NCBI GenBank assembly: GCA_964494805.1
Contig: CAZBST010000006.1
Coordinates: 1 to 64,000 of the forward strand
Length of the DNA stretch: 64,000 bases
Direction: 5' to 3'
Source: CAIYOL01 sp964494805
Lineage (GTDB): Bacteria > Planctomycetota > Phycisphaerae > Sedimentisphaerales > Anaerobacaceae
This document shows positions 16,168 to 24,897 of the stretch, one piece after another; position 1 is the first letter of the stretch; the number at the start of each line of letters is the position of its first letter. The notes under the pieces are model-generated. The model was not told the origin of the DNA and ran no database searches. It worked only from the letters and a program-made list of their open reading frames with translations. A program made the position numbers and the translations under genes.

Positions 16168-17049
16168 ATGTGGGAATATACGGACAAAGTCAAAGACCAT
16201 TTTTTCAATCCGCACAACGTCGGGGAAATAGAAAATCCGGACGGCGTCGGCGAGGTTGGGTCACTGGCCTGCGGCGACGACTTAAGGCTTACCTTCAAGC
16301 TTGATAAAAACGGCAGAATCGCTGATGCCAAATTCAAGACCTTCGGCTGCGCAAGCGCAATCGCAACGTCGTCGGTATTGACCGATATGATAAAAGGGTT
16401 GACGTTGGAAGAGGCAGCTAAAATCACTAATAAGGATATTGCAGATTATCTCGGAGGTCTACCGGAGCAAAAGATGCACTGCTCGGTTCTGGGCAGGGAG
16501 GCCCTTGAGGCCGCGATTGAAAATTATCGAAGCGGCGGAAAAAAGAAACACAAGCTCGAAGGAAGAGTTGTCTGCAACTGCTTCGGTGTTACTGAAAAGG
16601 AAATCGAAAGAGTTATACGTGACAACGACCTCACTACGGTTGAACAGGTAACTAATTACTGCAAAGCAGGGGGAGGATGCGGCGGCTGCAAGGGCGAAAT
16701 TGAAAAAATCATCGAGCGCATTCAGGGCGATAAAGCAGGACGTATCCTTGAAACAACACCGAAATGGGCCGGCAGACTAACCAACATTCAAAAAATACAA
16801 CTGATTCAGCAGACGATAAACGAGCAAATTCGCCCTGCTCTGCGGGCGCACGGCGGCGATATCGAGCTGATAGACGTTGATGGAAATAAGGTGATAGTCG
16901 CATTTCGAGGTATGTGTGCCCAATGTAAACTAACAGAATTTACAATGAAGGATGTGGTCGAAGCTAAATTAAGAGAATTTGTTTCTAAAGAGCTTTTTGT
17001 AGAAGAAGACAAAGAATCGGCACAACAGCCGCACAACCACAGAGAATAA
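16168..17049 (+). CDS. nifU: Fe-S cluster scaffold NifU
   Basis: 293 residues with all three NifU modules. The IscU-like domain (1-125) has Cys in SLACGDD, FGCASAIA and MHCSVLG. The central BFD-like [2Fe-2S] domain (about 130-180) has VCNCFGV and GGGCGGCKGEI. The C-terminal Nfu domain (about 215-280) has CAQC in RGMCAQCKLTEF. It assembles and delivers Fe-S clusters, with sulfur from the NifS encoded directly downstream. No nitrogenase genes are present, so this is probably the general-purpose Fe-S system of the cell. Confidence 0.95.
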   Translation: MWEYTDKVKDHFFNPHNVGEIENPDGVGEVGSLACGDDLRLTFKLDKNGRIADAKFKTFGCASAIATSSVLTDMIKGLTLEEAAKITNKDIADYLGGLPEQKMHCSVLGREALEAAIENYRSGGKKKHKLEGRVVCNCFGVTEKEIERVIRDNDLTTVEQVTNYCKAGGGCGGCKGEIEKIIERIQGDKAGRILETTPKWAGRLTNIQKIQLIQQTINEQIRPALRAHGGDIELIDVDGNKVIVAFRGMCAQCKLTEFTMKDVVEAKLREFVSKELFVEEDKESAQQPHNHRE

Positions 17050-17050
17050 A

Positions 17051-18211
17051 ATGAAGACGATATATTTTGACAACAATGCCACGACAAAAGTAGCTGATGA
17101 GGTATTTGAAGAAATCAAGCCGTATTTCTGTGAACTTTACGGCAACCCTTCGAGTATGCACACCTTCGGCGGCCAGGTCGGCATTAAAATCCGCGAAGCT
17201 CGCGAAAAGGCGGCGGCGTTTCTCGGATGTGACCCGTCTGAAATTATATTCACCGGCTGCGGCACCGAGAGCGACAACACCGCAATCAAGGGGACGTTGG
17301 CCGCTTATCCAGATAGGCGCAAGGTCATAACTACTCGCGTCGAACATCCTGCCGTCCTTCAGGTCTGCCGCGAGCTTGAAAATCACGGCTATACGGTTGT
17401 GGAGATACCGGTCGATAGAAAAGGCCAGCTCAATGTCGAACAATTAGAAGAACAGCTCAGTGAAGACACCGCTATCGTAACGATTATGTATGCCAACAAT
17501 GAGACAGGCACGATATTTCCTATTGAAAAAATCGCCGAGATGGTAACAGGCAAAGGCATCGTTTTTCACACTGATGCCGTTCAGGCAGTCGGCAAAATTC
17601 CCATCAACCTCTCGAAAAGCAGCATCGATTTACTCAGTATATCTGGCCACAAGCTGCACGCACCCAAGGGGGTTGGAATACTCTATGTGAGAAAAGGGAC
17701 GCGTCTTACCCCGTTTATGCTGGGCGGTCATCAGGAAAAAGGCAGACGTGCCGGCACCGAAAATGTCCCCGGCATAATCGGACTGGGAAAGGCCTGCGAA
17801 CTGGCTATGCAAAACTTCGACGAGGAGAATAAAAAGGTCAGGAGACTGCGCGACAAGCTTGAAAAAGCAATTACCGAAAAATGTCCCGATTGTATGGTCA
17901 ACGGCGACACTGAAAATCGTTTGCCTAATACGAGTAACATCAGCTTCGAGTTTATCGAGGGCGAGGCGATTTTGCTTATGCTGGATAAATTCGGCATTTG
18001 CGCTTCCAGCGGTTCAGCATGCACATCGGGCTCGCTCGAACCATCGCACGTCCTGCGTGCTATGGGAGTCCCGTTCACCGCAGCCCACGGCTCAATTCGA
18101 TTCAGCTTAAGCCGATACAACACAGAAAAAGAAGTGGATTACACAATCGAAAAAATGCCCGAAATTGTAAAGCGCCTCCGCGAACTGTCACCTTTTGTGA
18201 CCAAACGATAG
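17051..18211 (+). CDS. nifS: Cysteine desulfurase NifS/IscS type
   Basis: 386 residues. It is a PLP enzyme that mobilises sulfur from cysteine as a persulfide. MKTIYFDNNATTKVADEVFE is the classic N-terminus. FTGCGTESDNTAI, TDAVQAVGKIPI, SISGHKLHAPKGVGIL with the PLP lysine, and ASSGSACTSGSLEPSHVL with the catalytic Cys in the flexible loop place it in group I. The start codon lies one base after the nifU stop region, indicating tight coupling. It is the last gene of the rightward sulfur operon. Confidence 0.95.
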   Translation: MKTIYFDNNATTKVADEVFEEIKPYFCELYGNPSSMHTFGGQVGIKIREAREKAAAFLGCDPSEIIFTGCGTESDNTAIKGTLAAYPDRRKVITTRVEHPAVLQVCRELENHGYTVVEIPVDRKGQLNVEQLEEQLSEDTAIVTIMYANNETGTIFPIEKIAEMVTGKGIVFHTDAVQAVGKIPINLSKSSIDLLSISGHKLHAPKGVGILYVRKGTRLTPFMLGGHQEKGRRAGTENVPGIIGLGKACELAMQNFDEENKKVRRLRDKLEKAITEKCPDCMVNGDTENRLPNTSNISFEFIEGEAILLMLDKFGICASSGSACTSGSLEPSHVLRAMGVPFTAAHGSIRFSLSRYNTEKEVDYTIEKMPEIVKRLRELSPFVTKR

Positions 18212-18236
18212 AAACCAGCAGGAAAATTCCCTTGGC

Positions 18237-18863
18237 TTAGGGCACCCTTAGAAGCACAGGTATGAAACCATTCTGTTGGAGTGTCTCTATAAAATTAAAA
18301 AGGATATAAATCCATATAAACCACATCCCATTTGCGAGGCTTTTTACAAAGAGGTCGGCGTTTATTTGATATTGTACGCCGCTCTTATACAGCGATAATT
18401 TGGGTATAAATCGCGGTGTGTGTTTGATGTAATCGAGATATGCCTGACCGAATTTGTCCAGCAGCATTTTTTCCTCTGCGAGAATCGTCAAAGGATAGTA
18501 CAACAAATAGAAAACTACCATTACTGTAAGGATAAGGATATTTTCTGATGCCAATCCGATGCCAATCGCTCCTATGAGACTGAAGACATACAAAGGGTGC
18601 CGCACCATCGAGTAGGGGCCTTCTGTGATAAGCTCAAGCTTTTTGTAACCGCTGATGTATAATAATGCCCAAAGCCTGCCGATGCTGCAAATCGTAAGCA
18701 GAAATAAGCCCGACATCTCAAGGAGTGTATCTGTCAAGCTATCCTGAATGAATGAACTCGTCGTAAAAAGTGCCAGTAACACAACCAGAACGCCGAAAAT
18801 GCGGGAAACAATTACCCGCCGACGTGCAATCTTGAATAGTAATTTGCTTCCTTGCGAACTCAT
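18237..18863 (-). CDS. ICMT-like membrane methyltransferase
   Basis: 208 residues with four to five hydrophobic segments. The motif ELITEGPYSMVRHPLYVFSL and EEKMLLDKFGQAYLDYIKHT are the signature of the isoprenylcysteine/phospholipid methyltransferase (ICMT/PEMT-like) family: the R-H-P substrate motif and the EE cofactor motif. Bacterial members methylate lipids or unknown membrane substrates with SAM. The upstream neighbour is a second member, forming a tandem pair. It is convergent with nifS, so it is separate from the sulfur operon. Confidence 0.8.
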   Translation of the reverse strand: MSSQGSKLLFKIARRRVIVSRIFGVLVVLLALFTTSSFIQDSLTDTLLEMSGLFLLTICSIGRLWALLYISGYKKLELITEGPYSMVRHPLYVFSLIGAIGIGLASENILILTVMVVFYLLYYPLTILAEEKMLLDKFGQAYLDYIKHTPRFIPKLSLYKSGVQYQINADLFVKSLANGMWFIWIYILFNFIETLQQNGFIPVLLRVP

Positions 18864-18934
18864 CTTTTAATCACTGCACCTTTTGCACAAAACCAAACCA
18901 TTATATTTCCGAAGCTTGTTTTCTTGACAGGTTT

Positions 18935-19666
18935 TTAGGAATATCCGATTATCCGCATCTTTTTAAGGGTCCTGAGCACTATGAATGTCAGCAAACCAAT
19001 GCAGAATATTGTCGCCCACAGCCAGTCAAGCTGCCATTTTCCTTCATAAAAACGGTCGCCGACCGTCTCAATGGCGAGAAACGAAGCTGTTATGACAAGA
19101 AAACCGGGGTACTCACGGGCCAGGACAGCCTGCCAAGAGAAGGGCCGAGCCGGCTTGCACCAAAGCTTGAACTTGGGGAGTAGCATAGGCGTTTTTTCAG
19201 CCCATTGGGTAAAGTCCTCGCCGAATTTCTCCAAAAGGAATGCTTCCTCAGCGATGATTATTCTTACGTAGTATAGATAAAACGCGGGGAAACAAAATAC
19301 TGCCAGTAGGATGGAATGGGCGGCTAAAACGATTCCCACCCATATTACGAAGTTTCCCAAATAAAGAGGATGCCTGACCACAGAATATATCCCAGTGGTA
19401 TTTAACTCCTGTGCCTTGGGTTTGCTCGTTGTTCTTCCCGATGTTCCAGGTGGTACGAAACCAACGGTGTAAATTCTTATTGCCAAGCCAAGCAGTGAGA
19501 TTGAAAAACAAAAAAGCTCCCACAGCCGGTCGAGTAAATGGCTGCCCTCCGGATAAGTGAAATACCTCAAACTTACGATAAATAATGGGATGGCAACCAA
19601 GGGAAGAAAACTCCTCCACCGGAAAAGCCAGTTGCCCTGTTTTCTTAACTTGTCAATATATGCCAT
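18935..19666 (-). CDS. ICMT-like membrane methyltransferase, second copy
   Basis: 243 residues with five or more membrane segments and the same signature: TGIYSVVRHPLYLGNFV and EEAFLLEKFGEDFTQWAEKT. An extra loop (VPPGTSGRTTSKPKAQELNT) precedes the motif, and an extra C-terminal pair of helices follows. It lies 71 bases upstream of the 208-residue paralogue in the same direction. The two are clearly divergent, so this is an old duplication. The substrate is unknown. Confidence 0.8.
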   Translation of the reverse strand: MAYIDKLRKQGNWLFRWRSFLPLVAIPLFIVSLRYFTYPEGSHLLDRLWELFCFSISLLGLAIRIYTVGFVPPGTSGRTTSKPKAQELNTTGIYSVVRHPLYLGNFVIWVGIVLAAHSILLAVFCFPAFYLYYVRIIIAEEAFLLEKFGEDFTQWAEKTPMLLPKFKLWCKPARPFSWQAVLAREYPGFLVITASFLAIETVGDRFYEGKWQLDWLWATIFCIGLLTFIVLRTLKKMRIIGYS

Positions 19667-19700
19667 ACGTTTCCTTGCGCTTGCGAATATTACACATAAT

Positions 19701-19786
19701 TGCCGAAGGAGGGAGTCGAACCCTCACCGGGGGTGAACCCGACGGGATTTTGAATCCCGCGCGTCTGCCAGTTCCGCCACTTCGGC
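19701..19786 (-). tRNA. tRNA-Leu (anticodon CAA)
   Basis: On the minus strand the acceptor stem GCCGAAG pairs with CTTCGGC. The anticodon stem CGGGA/TCCCG holds the loop TTCAAAA, so the anticodon is CAA. A long variable arm (GTCGGGTTCACCCCCGGT), as expected of tRNA-Leu, precedes the T arm GAGGG-TTCGACT-CCCTC. The discriminator is A at 19701. Confidence 0.95.
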
Positions 19787-19924
19787 CCTGTCATTTATTA
19801 TTTTCTATTTATTATTTATTATTTTGGGATGGACGTCAATTGTAAATCGTAAGGTGAGCTGCTAATAATAGCGACTGTAACAGGAATCAAGCGGCAGGGC
19901 GGGTTTTAGGGCGCCGGAATTTTT

Positions 19925-20809
19925 TTACTTCTCTCGCAACTCGTCTGTCTTTTGCTCTGCGACCTCTGCCATTGGTATGTTCGTCAGGCCGGGGAAGACA
20001 TTTTGGAGTGCCCTGTCGAAACTGGTTGCGTAGATGATGCATATCGAAAAGGTGATGGCCCAATACAATTTGAAGACGTAGTTGCAGAATACGAAAATTA
20101 TGAGGACGGCAAGCAAGCCGAGAATAATCTGAACGGTTGTGGCATCACGGTCGCTGATGCACTCTTCATCTATAATCTTGAGGCGCAACATCACGAGCAG
20201 AAGAATGCCGTTGATTATGTTCCATAATGGAAAGATAAGCTGCCAGTTGTGGACATTGTTGCTTTTTATCACATACCATCCGGATATAATGCCTGTGCCG
20301 GCGTTTACCGCCACTGCGAAGAACAGCATAACCGTCTTCTCGAATCTGGTTTTTTGCCTTGTAGTGAAAACGTGGTATATACTGAGGACTATGCCTCCCA
20401 GAAGAATCACAGATAGGAGATACAGTCGGGGGTCATTAATTGCTATTATCCTCTTATGTAATTGCTCTCGCATTGTGGCATTGGTGGCACTTAGCAGGAT
20501 GAACGTCGCCGACATCAGAAACAGCGATAGCTCATCGTATGTGGGAATAAGCCATCCGGGTCTTTCTCCGTAGAGATTAACTATTTCATCGGATAAACCC
20601 TGTATTTTTCCTGAAACGTTCAATACAGCGAATGTCTCCCTTACTTGCTGTAACTGCTCCGGAGTGTCGGCGTTGATTGCGGGCCTATTTTTAGTTGTTC
20701 GGGGGACGACCACCAGATGATTGCACTTTGGGCATTTGCCTTTCTTGTTGGCCCCATCGTCAGGGGCCAATATTTTCTGTCCGCAATAGATGCACTTAAA
20801 TCGTATCAC
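19925..20809 (-). CDS. Zinc-ribbon multi-pass membrane protein, unknown function
   Basis: 294 residues. The N-terminal zinc ribbon has C6-X2-C9 and C26-X2-C29 (FKCIYCGQKI, KCPKCNH), a type frequent in planctomycete regulatory or membrane proteins. From about residue 90 there are six or so hydrophobic segments, and the end is charged (EQKTDELREK). No enzyme motif is seen. Between the zinc ribbon and the membrane part is a soluble stretch (TPEQLQQVRETFAVLNVSG). Function cannot be assigned. Confidence 0.7.
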   Translation of the reverse strand: MIRFKCIYCGQKILAPDDGANKKGKCPKCNHLVVVPRTTKNRPAINADTPEQLQQVRETFAVLNVSGKIQGLSDEIVNLYGERPGWLIPTYDELSLFLMSATFILLSATNATMREQLHKRIIAINDPRLYLLSVILLGGIVLSIYHVFTTRQKTRFEKTVMLFFAVAVNAGTGIISGWYVIKSNNVHNWQLIFPLWNIINGILLLVMLRLKIIDEECISDRDATTVQIILGLLAVLIIFVFCNYVFKLYWAITFSICIIYATSFDRALQNVFPGLTNIPMAEVAEQKTDELREK

Positions 20810-20836
20810 GACTTAACCTCGTCTCCCGTTGTTGCC

Positions 20837-20902
20837 ATTCCCGCTTACGCGGGAATCCAGCCGTTCAAAAATTTTATGGACTCCTGCTTACGCAGGAGTG
20901 AC
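20837..20902. repeat. Dispersed palindromic repeat (TTCCCGC/GCGGGAA type)
   Basis: Two adjacent palindromes: ATTCCCGCTTACGCGGGAAT at 20837-20856 and CTCCTGCTTACGCAGGAG at 20881-20898, followed by TGACAAT. This is the widespread intergenic repeat whose translation gives PAYAGVT-type peptides. A half copy sits at 43665-43686 in the leu operon. Confidence 0.8.
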
Positions 20903-20915
20903 AATCATCGTGTGT

Positions 20916-22025
20916 TCAGTAGTCCACAAACACAATATCTTCCGGTATCGCCACGACGTCCCGTCGTTTGGAGCCAAGAAGCCTGCGTATTTCGGTGGAG
21001 TGTTTGCCGGCCAGCGATTCCAATTCGGCGCTGCTGAAATTCGTTACCGCCTTTGCCTTGTCATTGAGCCAAACGACCTCGCCCGCCTCAAACGACCCCT
21101 CAATTGATTTTATTCCGCTCGGCAGCAAGCTCTTGCGGTTCCTGACAGCTTTCATTGCGCCTTCGTCGATATTTATTACGCCAGCAGTATCGCTATTTAG
21201 TATCCATCTTGTGCGGTTGCTTAATTTTCTTTTAGGCATAAAGACTGTGCCGATTTCCTCGCCGCGGATAATTCGTCCGATGACATTTTTTAATCGGCCG
21301 TTTGCCAACACTATCCGGCAGCCGGCATTGGAGGCAATCTTCGCCGCCTCTATTTTGCTCTTCATCCCGCCAACCGCATACGTGCTGCCTTTTGCGCCGG
21401 CACTTTTCAACAAGGCCCCGGTTATTTCATAAACAACCGGTTTTGGCTTTGCGTTCTTGAATTTACGCGGGTCTTTATCGTAAAGGGCGTCAATGTCGCT
21501 TAGCATAATAAGTAAATCGGCGTCGATTTTACTGGCTACGAAGGCGCTTAGTTTGTCGTTATCGCCGAAAGCGGTTCCGATTTCCTCAGTTGATATGCTG
21601 TCATTTTCATTCAGCACAGGCACAACACCGAGTTTCAAAAGCGTCTCAATCGAGTTTCGCAGGTTCAAGTAAGTCTTGCGGTTATTCAGCACCTCCGCCG
21701 TCAATAGCACCTGAGCAACCGTAACGCCGAACCGTTTAAACGCCTTTCGGTATTCAGCCATAAGCAACGGTTGACCTATCGCCGCGCAGGCCTGCCGCAT
21801 TCTTATATCTTTCGGCCTTTCACCGAGTGACAGTTGTCCAGCTCCCATCCCAATCGCGCCGGAAGTGATAATTACCACCTGTTTATCCATCTTCAGCAGC
21901 GCATCGACCTGCTCGGCGACCTGTCCGACATAATCGGCGTCGATGCCGGTGTTTTTGGTCAGGGTATTCGTGCCTATTTTTATAACAACCCGTTTTGCCT
22001 TTTCGGGATTCCTCATGCACAGCAT
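20916..22025 (-). CDS. proB: Glutamate 5-kinase
   Basis: 369 residues. An amino-acid kinase domain (about 10-260: VVIKIGTNTL, ITSGAIGMGAG, VPVLNENDSI, FGDNDKLSAFVA, GGMKSKIEAAKIA) is followed by a C-terminal PUA domain (about 280-360). It phosphorylates glutamate in the first step of proline synthesis, and the PUA domain is typical of bacterial ProB. An internal start at the second Met (MRNPEKAKR) is equally possible. proA lies about 1.2 kb away, with an esterase gene on the opposite strand between them, so the two proline genes are not one simple operon. Confidence 0.94.
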   Translation of the reverse strand: MLCMRNPEKAKRVVIKIGTNTLTKNTGIDADYVGQVAEQVDALLKMDKQVVIITSGAIGMGAGQLSLGERPKDIRMRQACAAIGQPLLMAEYRKAFKRFGVTVAQVLLTAEVLNNRKTYLNLRNSIETLLKLGVVPVLNENDSISTEEIGTAFGDNDKLSAFVASKIDADLLIMLSDIDALYDKDPRKFKNAKPKPVVYEITGALLKSAGAKGSTYAVGGMKSKIEAAKIASNAGCRIVLANGRLKNVIGRIIRGEEIGTVFMPKRKLSNRTRWILNSDTAGVINIDEGAMKAVRNRKSLLPSGIKSIEGSFEAGEVVWLNDKAKAVTNFSSAELESLAGKHSTEIRRLLGSKRRDVVAIPEDIVFVDY

Positions 22026-22080
22026 AATATAACATTATTTCGCGCTGTTCAATAGCATTTTAGAAACACGATATACGCGC

Positions 22081-22108
22081 TTGACCCTGTATTTGACAGT
22101 GCTATATT
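22081..22108 (+). promoter_or_regulatory. Sigma70-like promoter of the esterase gene
   Basis: TTGACC (22081-22086), a 16-base spacer, then TATATT (22103-22108). The predicted leader is about 128 bases. Confidence 0.45.
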
Positions 22109-22242
22109 GTTAGCATCTGCGATTTCTATTATTGAATTCGAAAGAGACTATAACGTGCAAACCGGTTTCGAGAAAAAATCAGCAAAGGAAATCATTGGGA
22201 CAATTTAAAAAACGATTTGTATTTAATAAGGGAGTAAGGTAA

Positions 22243-23148
22243 ATGAAATCACGGGTGATCTTAATTTCAATTATGCTCGCCTTTATTTTTTCTGTTGCCA
22301 TTGCAGAGGAGACTATGCAAACAACACCCCCACAAGGATCTGAGGGGACAATTATCTATCGTGATTTGCCTTACGTTACCGGCGGGCACGAGCGGCAAAA
22401 GCTGGATTTATATCTTCCGAAAACAAAAGGAAAGGTGCCGCTTATAATCAGGATTCATGGCGGCGCCTGGCTTGCGGGCAGTAAGGAGAGTGAAGGGCCG
22501 GAGGATTATATAAGTAACGGCTACGCGGTGGCGAGCATTAATTATCGCTTGAGCCAGCATGCGATATTTCCTGCTCAGATTCAGGATTGCAAGGCTGCCG
22601 TCCGCTTCCTGCGTGCCAATGCTCAAAAGTATAACCTGGACCCGAACCGCTTCGGCGTCTGGGGACCATCGGCAGGAGGGCATCTGGCTGCACTGCTTGG
22701 CACAACCGGTGATATAAACGAATTTGACGTCGGAGAGAACCTTTCGGTATCCAGCAGGGTACAGGCGGTTGTGGATTATTTTGGTCCGACCGACTTTCTT
22801 CAAATGGAAGAGCATCGCCTGCCTGATGGTATGCATCATAACACGCCCGATTCGCCCGAGTCTAGGTTAATCGGCGGCAACATTCAGGACAATCGCGAAA
22901 AAGTTGCCAAGGCTAATCCGATTACTTATGTTACCAGAGATGATGCGCCTTTTCTTATTATTCACGGAGATATGGACCCGCTTGTGCCGTACCATCAAAG
23001 CGAGCTTCTTGAAGCTGCGCTGAAAAAAGCTGGTGTTCCGGTCTTATTTTACATCGTCAAAGGTGCCGGACATGGCAGATTCACGGACCCGAATGTACCG
23101 AGATTAACCAAAGAGTTCTTCGAAAAACACCTGAAGACTAAACAGTAG
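22243..23148 (+). CDS. Secreted alpha/beta hydrolase (esterase)
   Basis: 301 residues with an N-terminal signal peptide (about 1-21, ending in IAEE). The fold and catalytic parts of the BD-FAE/hormone-sensitive-lipase-like esterases are present: HGGAWLAGSK as the oxyanion loop, GPSAGGHLAALL with the nucleophile Ser, HGDMDPLVPYHQS with the Asp and GAGHGRF with the His. It probably cleaves short acyl esters on xylan or other polysaccharides outside the cytoplasm. This fits the GH51 and beta-helix genes elsewhere in the window, but the substrate is inferred. The ribosome site is AAGGGAGTAAGG. Confidence 0.87.
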   Translation: MKSRVILISIMLAFIFSVAIAEETMQTTPPQGSEGTIIYRDLPYVTGGHERQKLDLYLPKTKGKVPLIIRIHGGAWLAGSKESEGPEDYISNGYAVASINYRLSQHAIFPAQIQDCKAAVRFLRANAQKYNLDPNRFGVWGPSAGGHLAALLGTTGDINEFDVGENLSVSSRVQAVVDYFGPTDFLQMEEHRLPDGMHHNTPDSPESRLIGGNIQDNREKVAKANPITYVTRDDAPFLIIHGDMDPLVPYHQSELLEAALKKAGVPVLFYIVKGAGHGRFTDPNVPRLTKEFFEKHLKTKQ

Positions 23149-23193
23149 ATTCAGGCGAAAGCAAAATTTAGTGAGGGGCTAAAGCCCATCCTA

Positions 23194-24465
23194 CTACATC
23201 CTTTTGTGTGTGAATTTCTTTTTGCCTTCGGCGTAGTCGGCGACGATTTGGCCGGAGCCATAAAGTTTCCATTTGTAAATCACCAGTCCTTCCAGTCCGA
23301 CTGGGCCGCGGGCGTGAATCTTCGTTGTGCTGATGCCGATTTCTGCGCCGAGGCCATAGCGGTAGCCGTCGCTGAATCTTGTGCTGGTGTTCCAGAACAC
23401 ATTTGCCGAATCTACCAAATTCAAGAATCTTTCAGCAGTTGCTTTATTCCCGGTGACAATCGTGTCCGTATGATGTGAGCTGTAGTAGTTTATATGCTCG
23501 ATTGCCTCATCGACGCCATCAACAACTTTTATCGAGATAATGAAATCGAGATACTCCGTTGACCAGTCCTGCTCGGTTGCTGGGGTTACTTTTATTATCG
23601 AAGCTGTTTTTTCACAGCCCCGCAGCTCAACACCTTTTTCCTCTAAAGCAGTTTTTATTTTTGGGAGAAACTCTTTAACAATCTTACCATCGACCAGCAG
23701 AGTTTCAGCAGCATTGCAGGCAGCCACGTACTGACACTTGGAATCAGTGGTGATTTTTACAGCCATATCCAAATCAGCGTTGCCATCAACATAAACGTTG
23801 CATATTCCTTCAGCGTGGCCGAGAACAGGGATGTTAGTATTATCCATTATATAGCGGACAAATTCGTTCGACCCGCGAGGTATAATCAGGTCGATATCCT
23901 CATCCATTTTTAGCATCTCGGTTACATCCTGTCGGGTCTCCAAAAGTTGAATCCAGCCGGCAGGTATTTCTGTTGCGGCTTCAGCAATTACTTTCGCCAG
24001 TATCTTGTTTGTATTGGCTGCTTCGGAGCCGCCTTTTAGCAGGACGGCGTTGCCGCTTTTCAAACAAAGCGTAGATATTTGCACAAGCGCATCGGGCCGG
24101 GATTCAAAAATAATTCCGATGACCCCAATTGGACAACTGACTTTGTAGAGTTCCAGCCCATTGTCAAGCTCGGTGGCTGAGATCGTCTTGCCGACAGGGT
24201 CATCGAGCTTAATTAGACTCTCAATTCCAGCTACAACGTCGGCGATTTTATTTTCATCGAACTTCAACCGTTTCAGCAGGGGGGTGGGGAGTTTATTCTT
24301 TTCGGCGTCAGTTAAGTCTTTTTTGTTGGCGGGGATGATTTTGTCGGCATTTTGCTTTAGGGCCGTGGCAATATCAGCCAAAGCATTGTTTTTTGCATCG
24401 GTTTTGACTGCTCCCAGTAGGATTGAGGCCTTCTTGGCTTGTTTAGCTATATCTGCTATACTCAT
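23194..24465 (-). CDS. proA: Glutamate-5-semialdehyde dehydrogenase
   Basis: 423 residues, full length. An aldehyde-dehydrogenase-fold enzyme that reduces glutamyl-5-phosphate in proline synthesis. Markers: PIGVIGIIFESRPDALVQI, LCLKSGNAVLLKGGSEA, IPRGSNEFVRYI, CNAAETLLVD with the catalytic Cys (QYVAACNAAE), and FWNTSTRFSDGYRYGLGAE near the end. It is followed on the opposite strand by tRNA-Gly. Confidence 0.95.
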   Translation of the reverse strand: MSIADIAKQAKKASILLGAVKTDAKNNALADIATALKQNADKIIPANKKDLTDAEKNKLPTPLLKRLKFDENKIADVVAGIESLIKLDDPVGKTISATELDNGLELYKVSCPIGVIGIIFESRPDALVQISTLCLKSGNAVLLKGGSEAANTNKILAKVIAEAATEIPAGWIQLLETRQDVTEMLKMDEDIDLIIPRGSNEFVRYIMDNTNIPVLGHAEGICNVYVDGNADLDMAVKITTDSKCQYVAACNAAETLLVDGKIVKEFLPKIKTALEEKGVELRGCEKTASIIKVTPATEQDWSTEYLDFIISIKVVDGVDEAIEHINYYSSHHTDTIVTGNKATAERFLNLVDSANVFWNTSTRFSDGYRYGLGAEIGISTTKIHARGPVGLEGLVIYKWKLYGSGQIVADYAEGKKKFTHKRM

Positions 24466-24554
24466 AAGATTGGTTGACTAACGGTTCTTGATTCTTTAAA
24501 ATTTATGAACGGATATTAAATAATAAATAGAAAATAGTAAATAGTAAATTACAT

Positions 24555-24625
24555 GCGGGTGTAGCTTAGTGGTAAAGCTCCAGCCTTCCAAGCTGGTTAC
24601 GAGGGTCCGATTCCCTTCACCCGCT
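24555..24625 (+). tRNA. tRNA-Gly (anticodon TCC)
   Basis: The acceptor stem GCGGGTG (24555-24561) pairs with CACCCGC (24618-24624), with discriminator T. The anticodon stem CCAGC/GCTGG holds the loop CTTCCAA, so the anticodon is TCC. The T arm is GAGGG-TCCGATT-CCCTT. Confidence 0.95.
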
Positions 24626-24834
24626 TTGTTGCTTATGGGATTCACCGCAGAGCACGCTGAGAGCGCAGAGAAAAATATAAAATAAATTCTGCGAGCTTTG
24701 CGGCCTCTGCGGTAAAAATTGACACTAAAAGCAAGTCAAGCCAAATCAACGACTTAAAGCACATATGAACTATAAAGCACACGTCCTATAATAATAAAAT
24801 TTTGTAAAAATTTTGAAAAAAAAGATTTTACGTG

Positions 24835-24863
24835 TTGACAAAGTGGTAAGAAGTGGTAGGATT
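24835..24863 (+). promoter_or_regulatory. mraZ promoter with MraZ operator repeats
   Basis: TTGACA (24835-24840) with a 16-17 base spacer and a weak -10 (TAGGAT). The spacer holds two AAGTGGTA repeats spaced 10 bases apart (24841 and 24851), and a further AGTGGGA follows at about 24883. Direct GTGG repeats on one helical face are the known binding site of MraZ, which autoregulates the dcw cluster. Confidence 0.7.
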
Positions 24864-24897
24864 TCCCATTGTTGGTTTTTTAAGTGGGATAAATGCC

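Noticed and set aside
16168..18211. Possible nitrogen-fixation island because of nifU and nifS
   Set aside because: No nifHDK, nifB or regulator is present. The genes sit with cysteine synthesis and fit general Fe-S assembly.
20717..21107. Plus-strand open frames opposite proB and over the palindromic repeat
   Set aside because: They read PAYAGVT-type peptides, a known artefact of this repeat, and overlap the proB coding strand in antisense.
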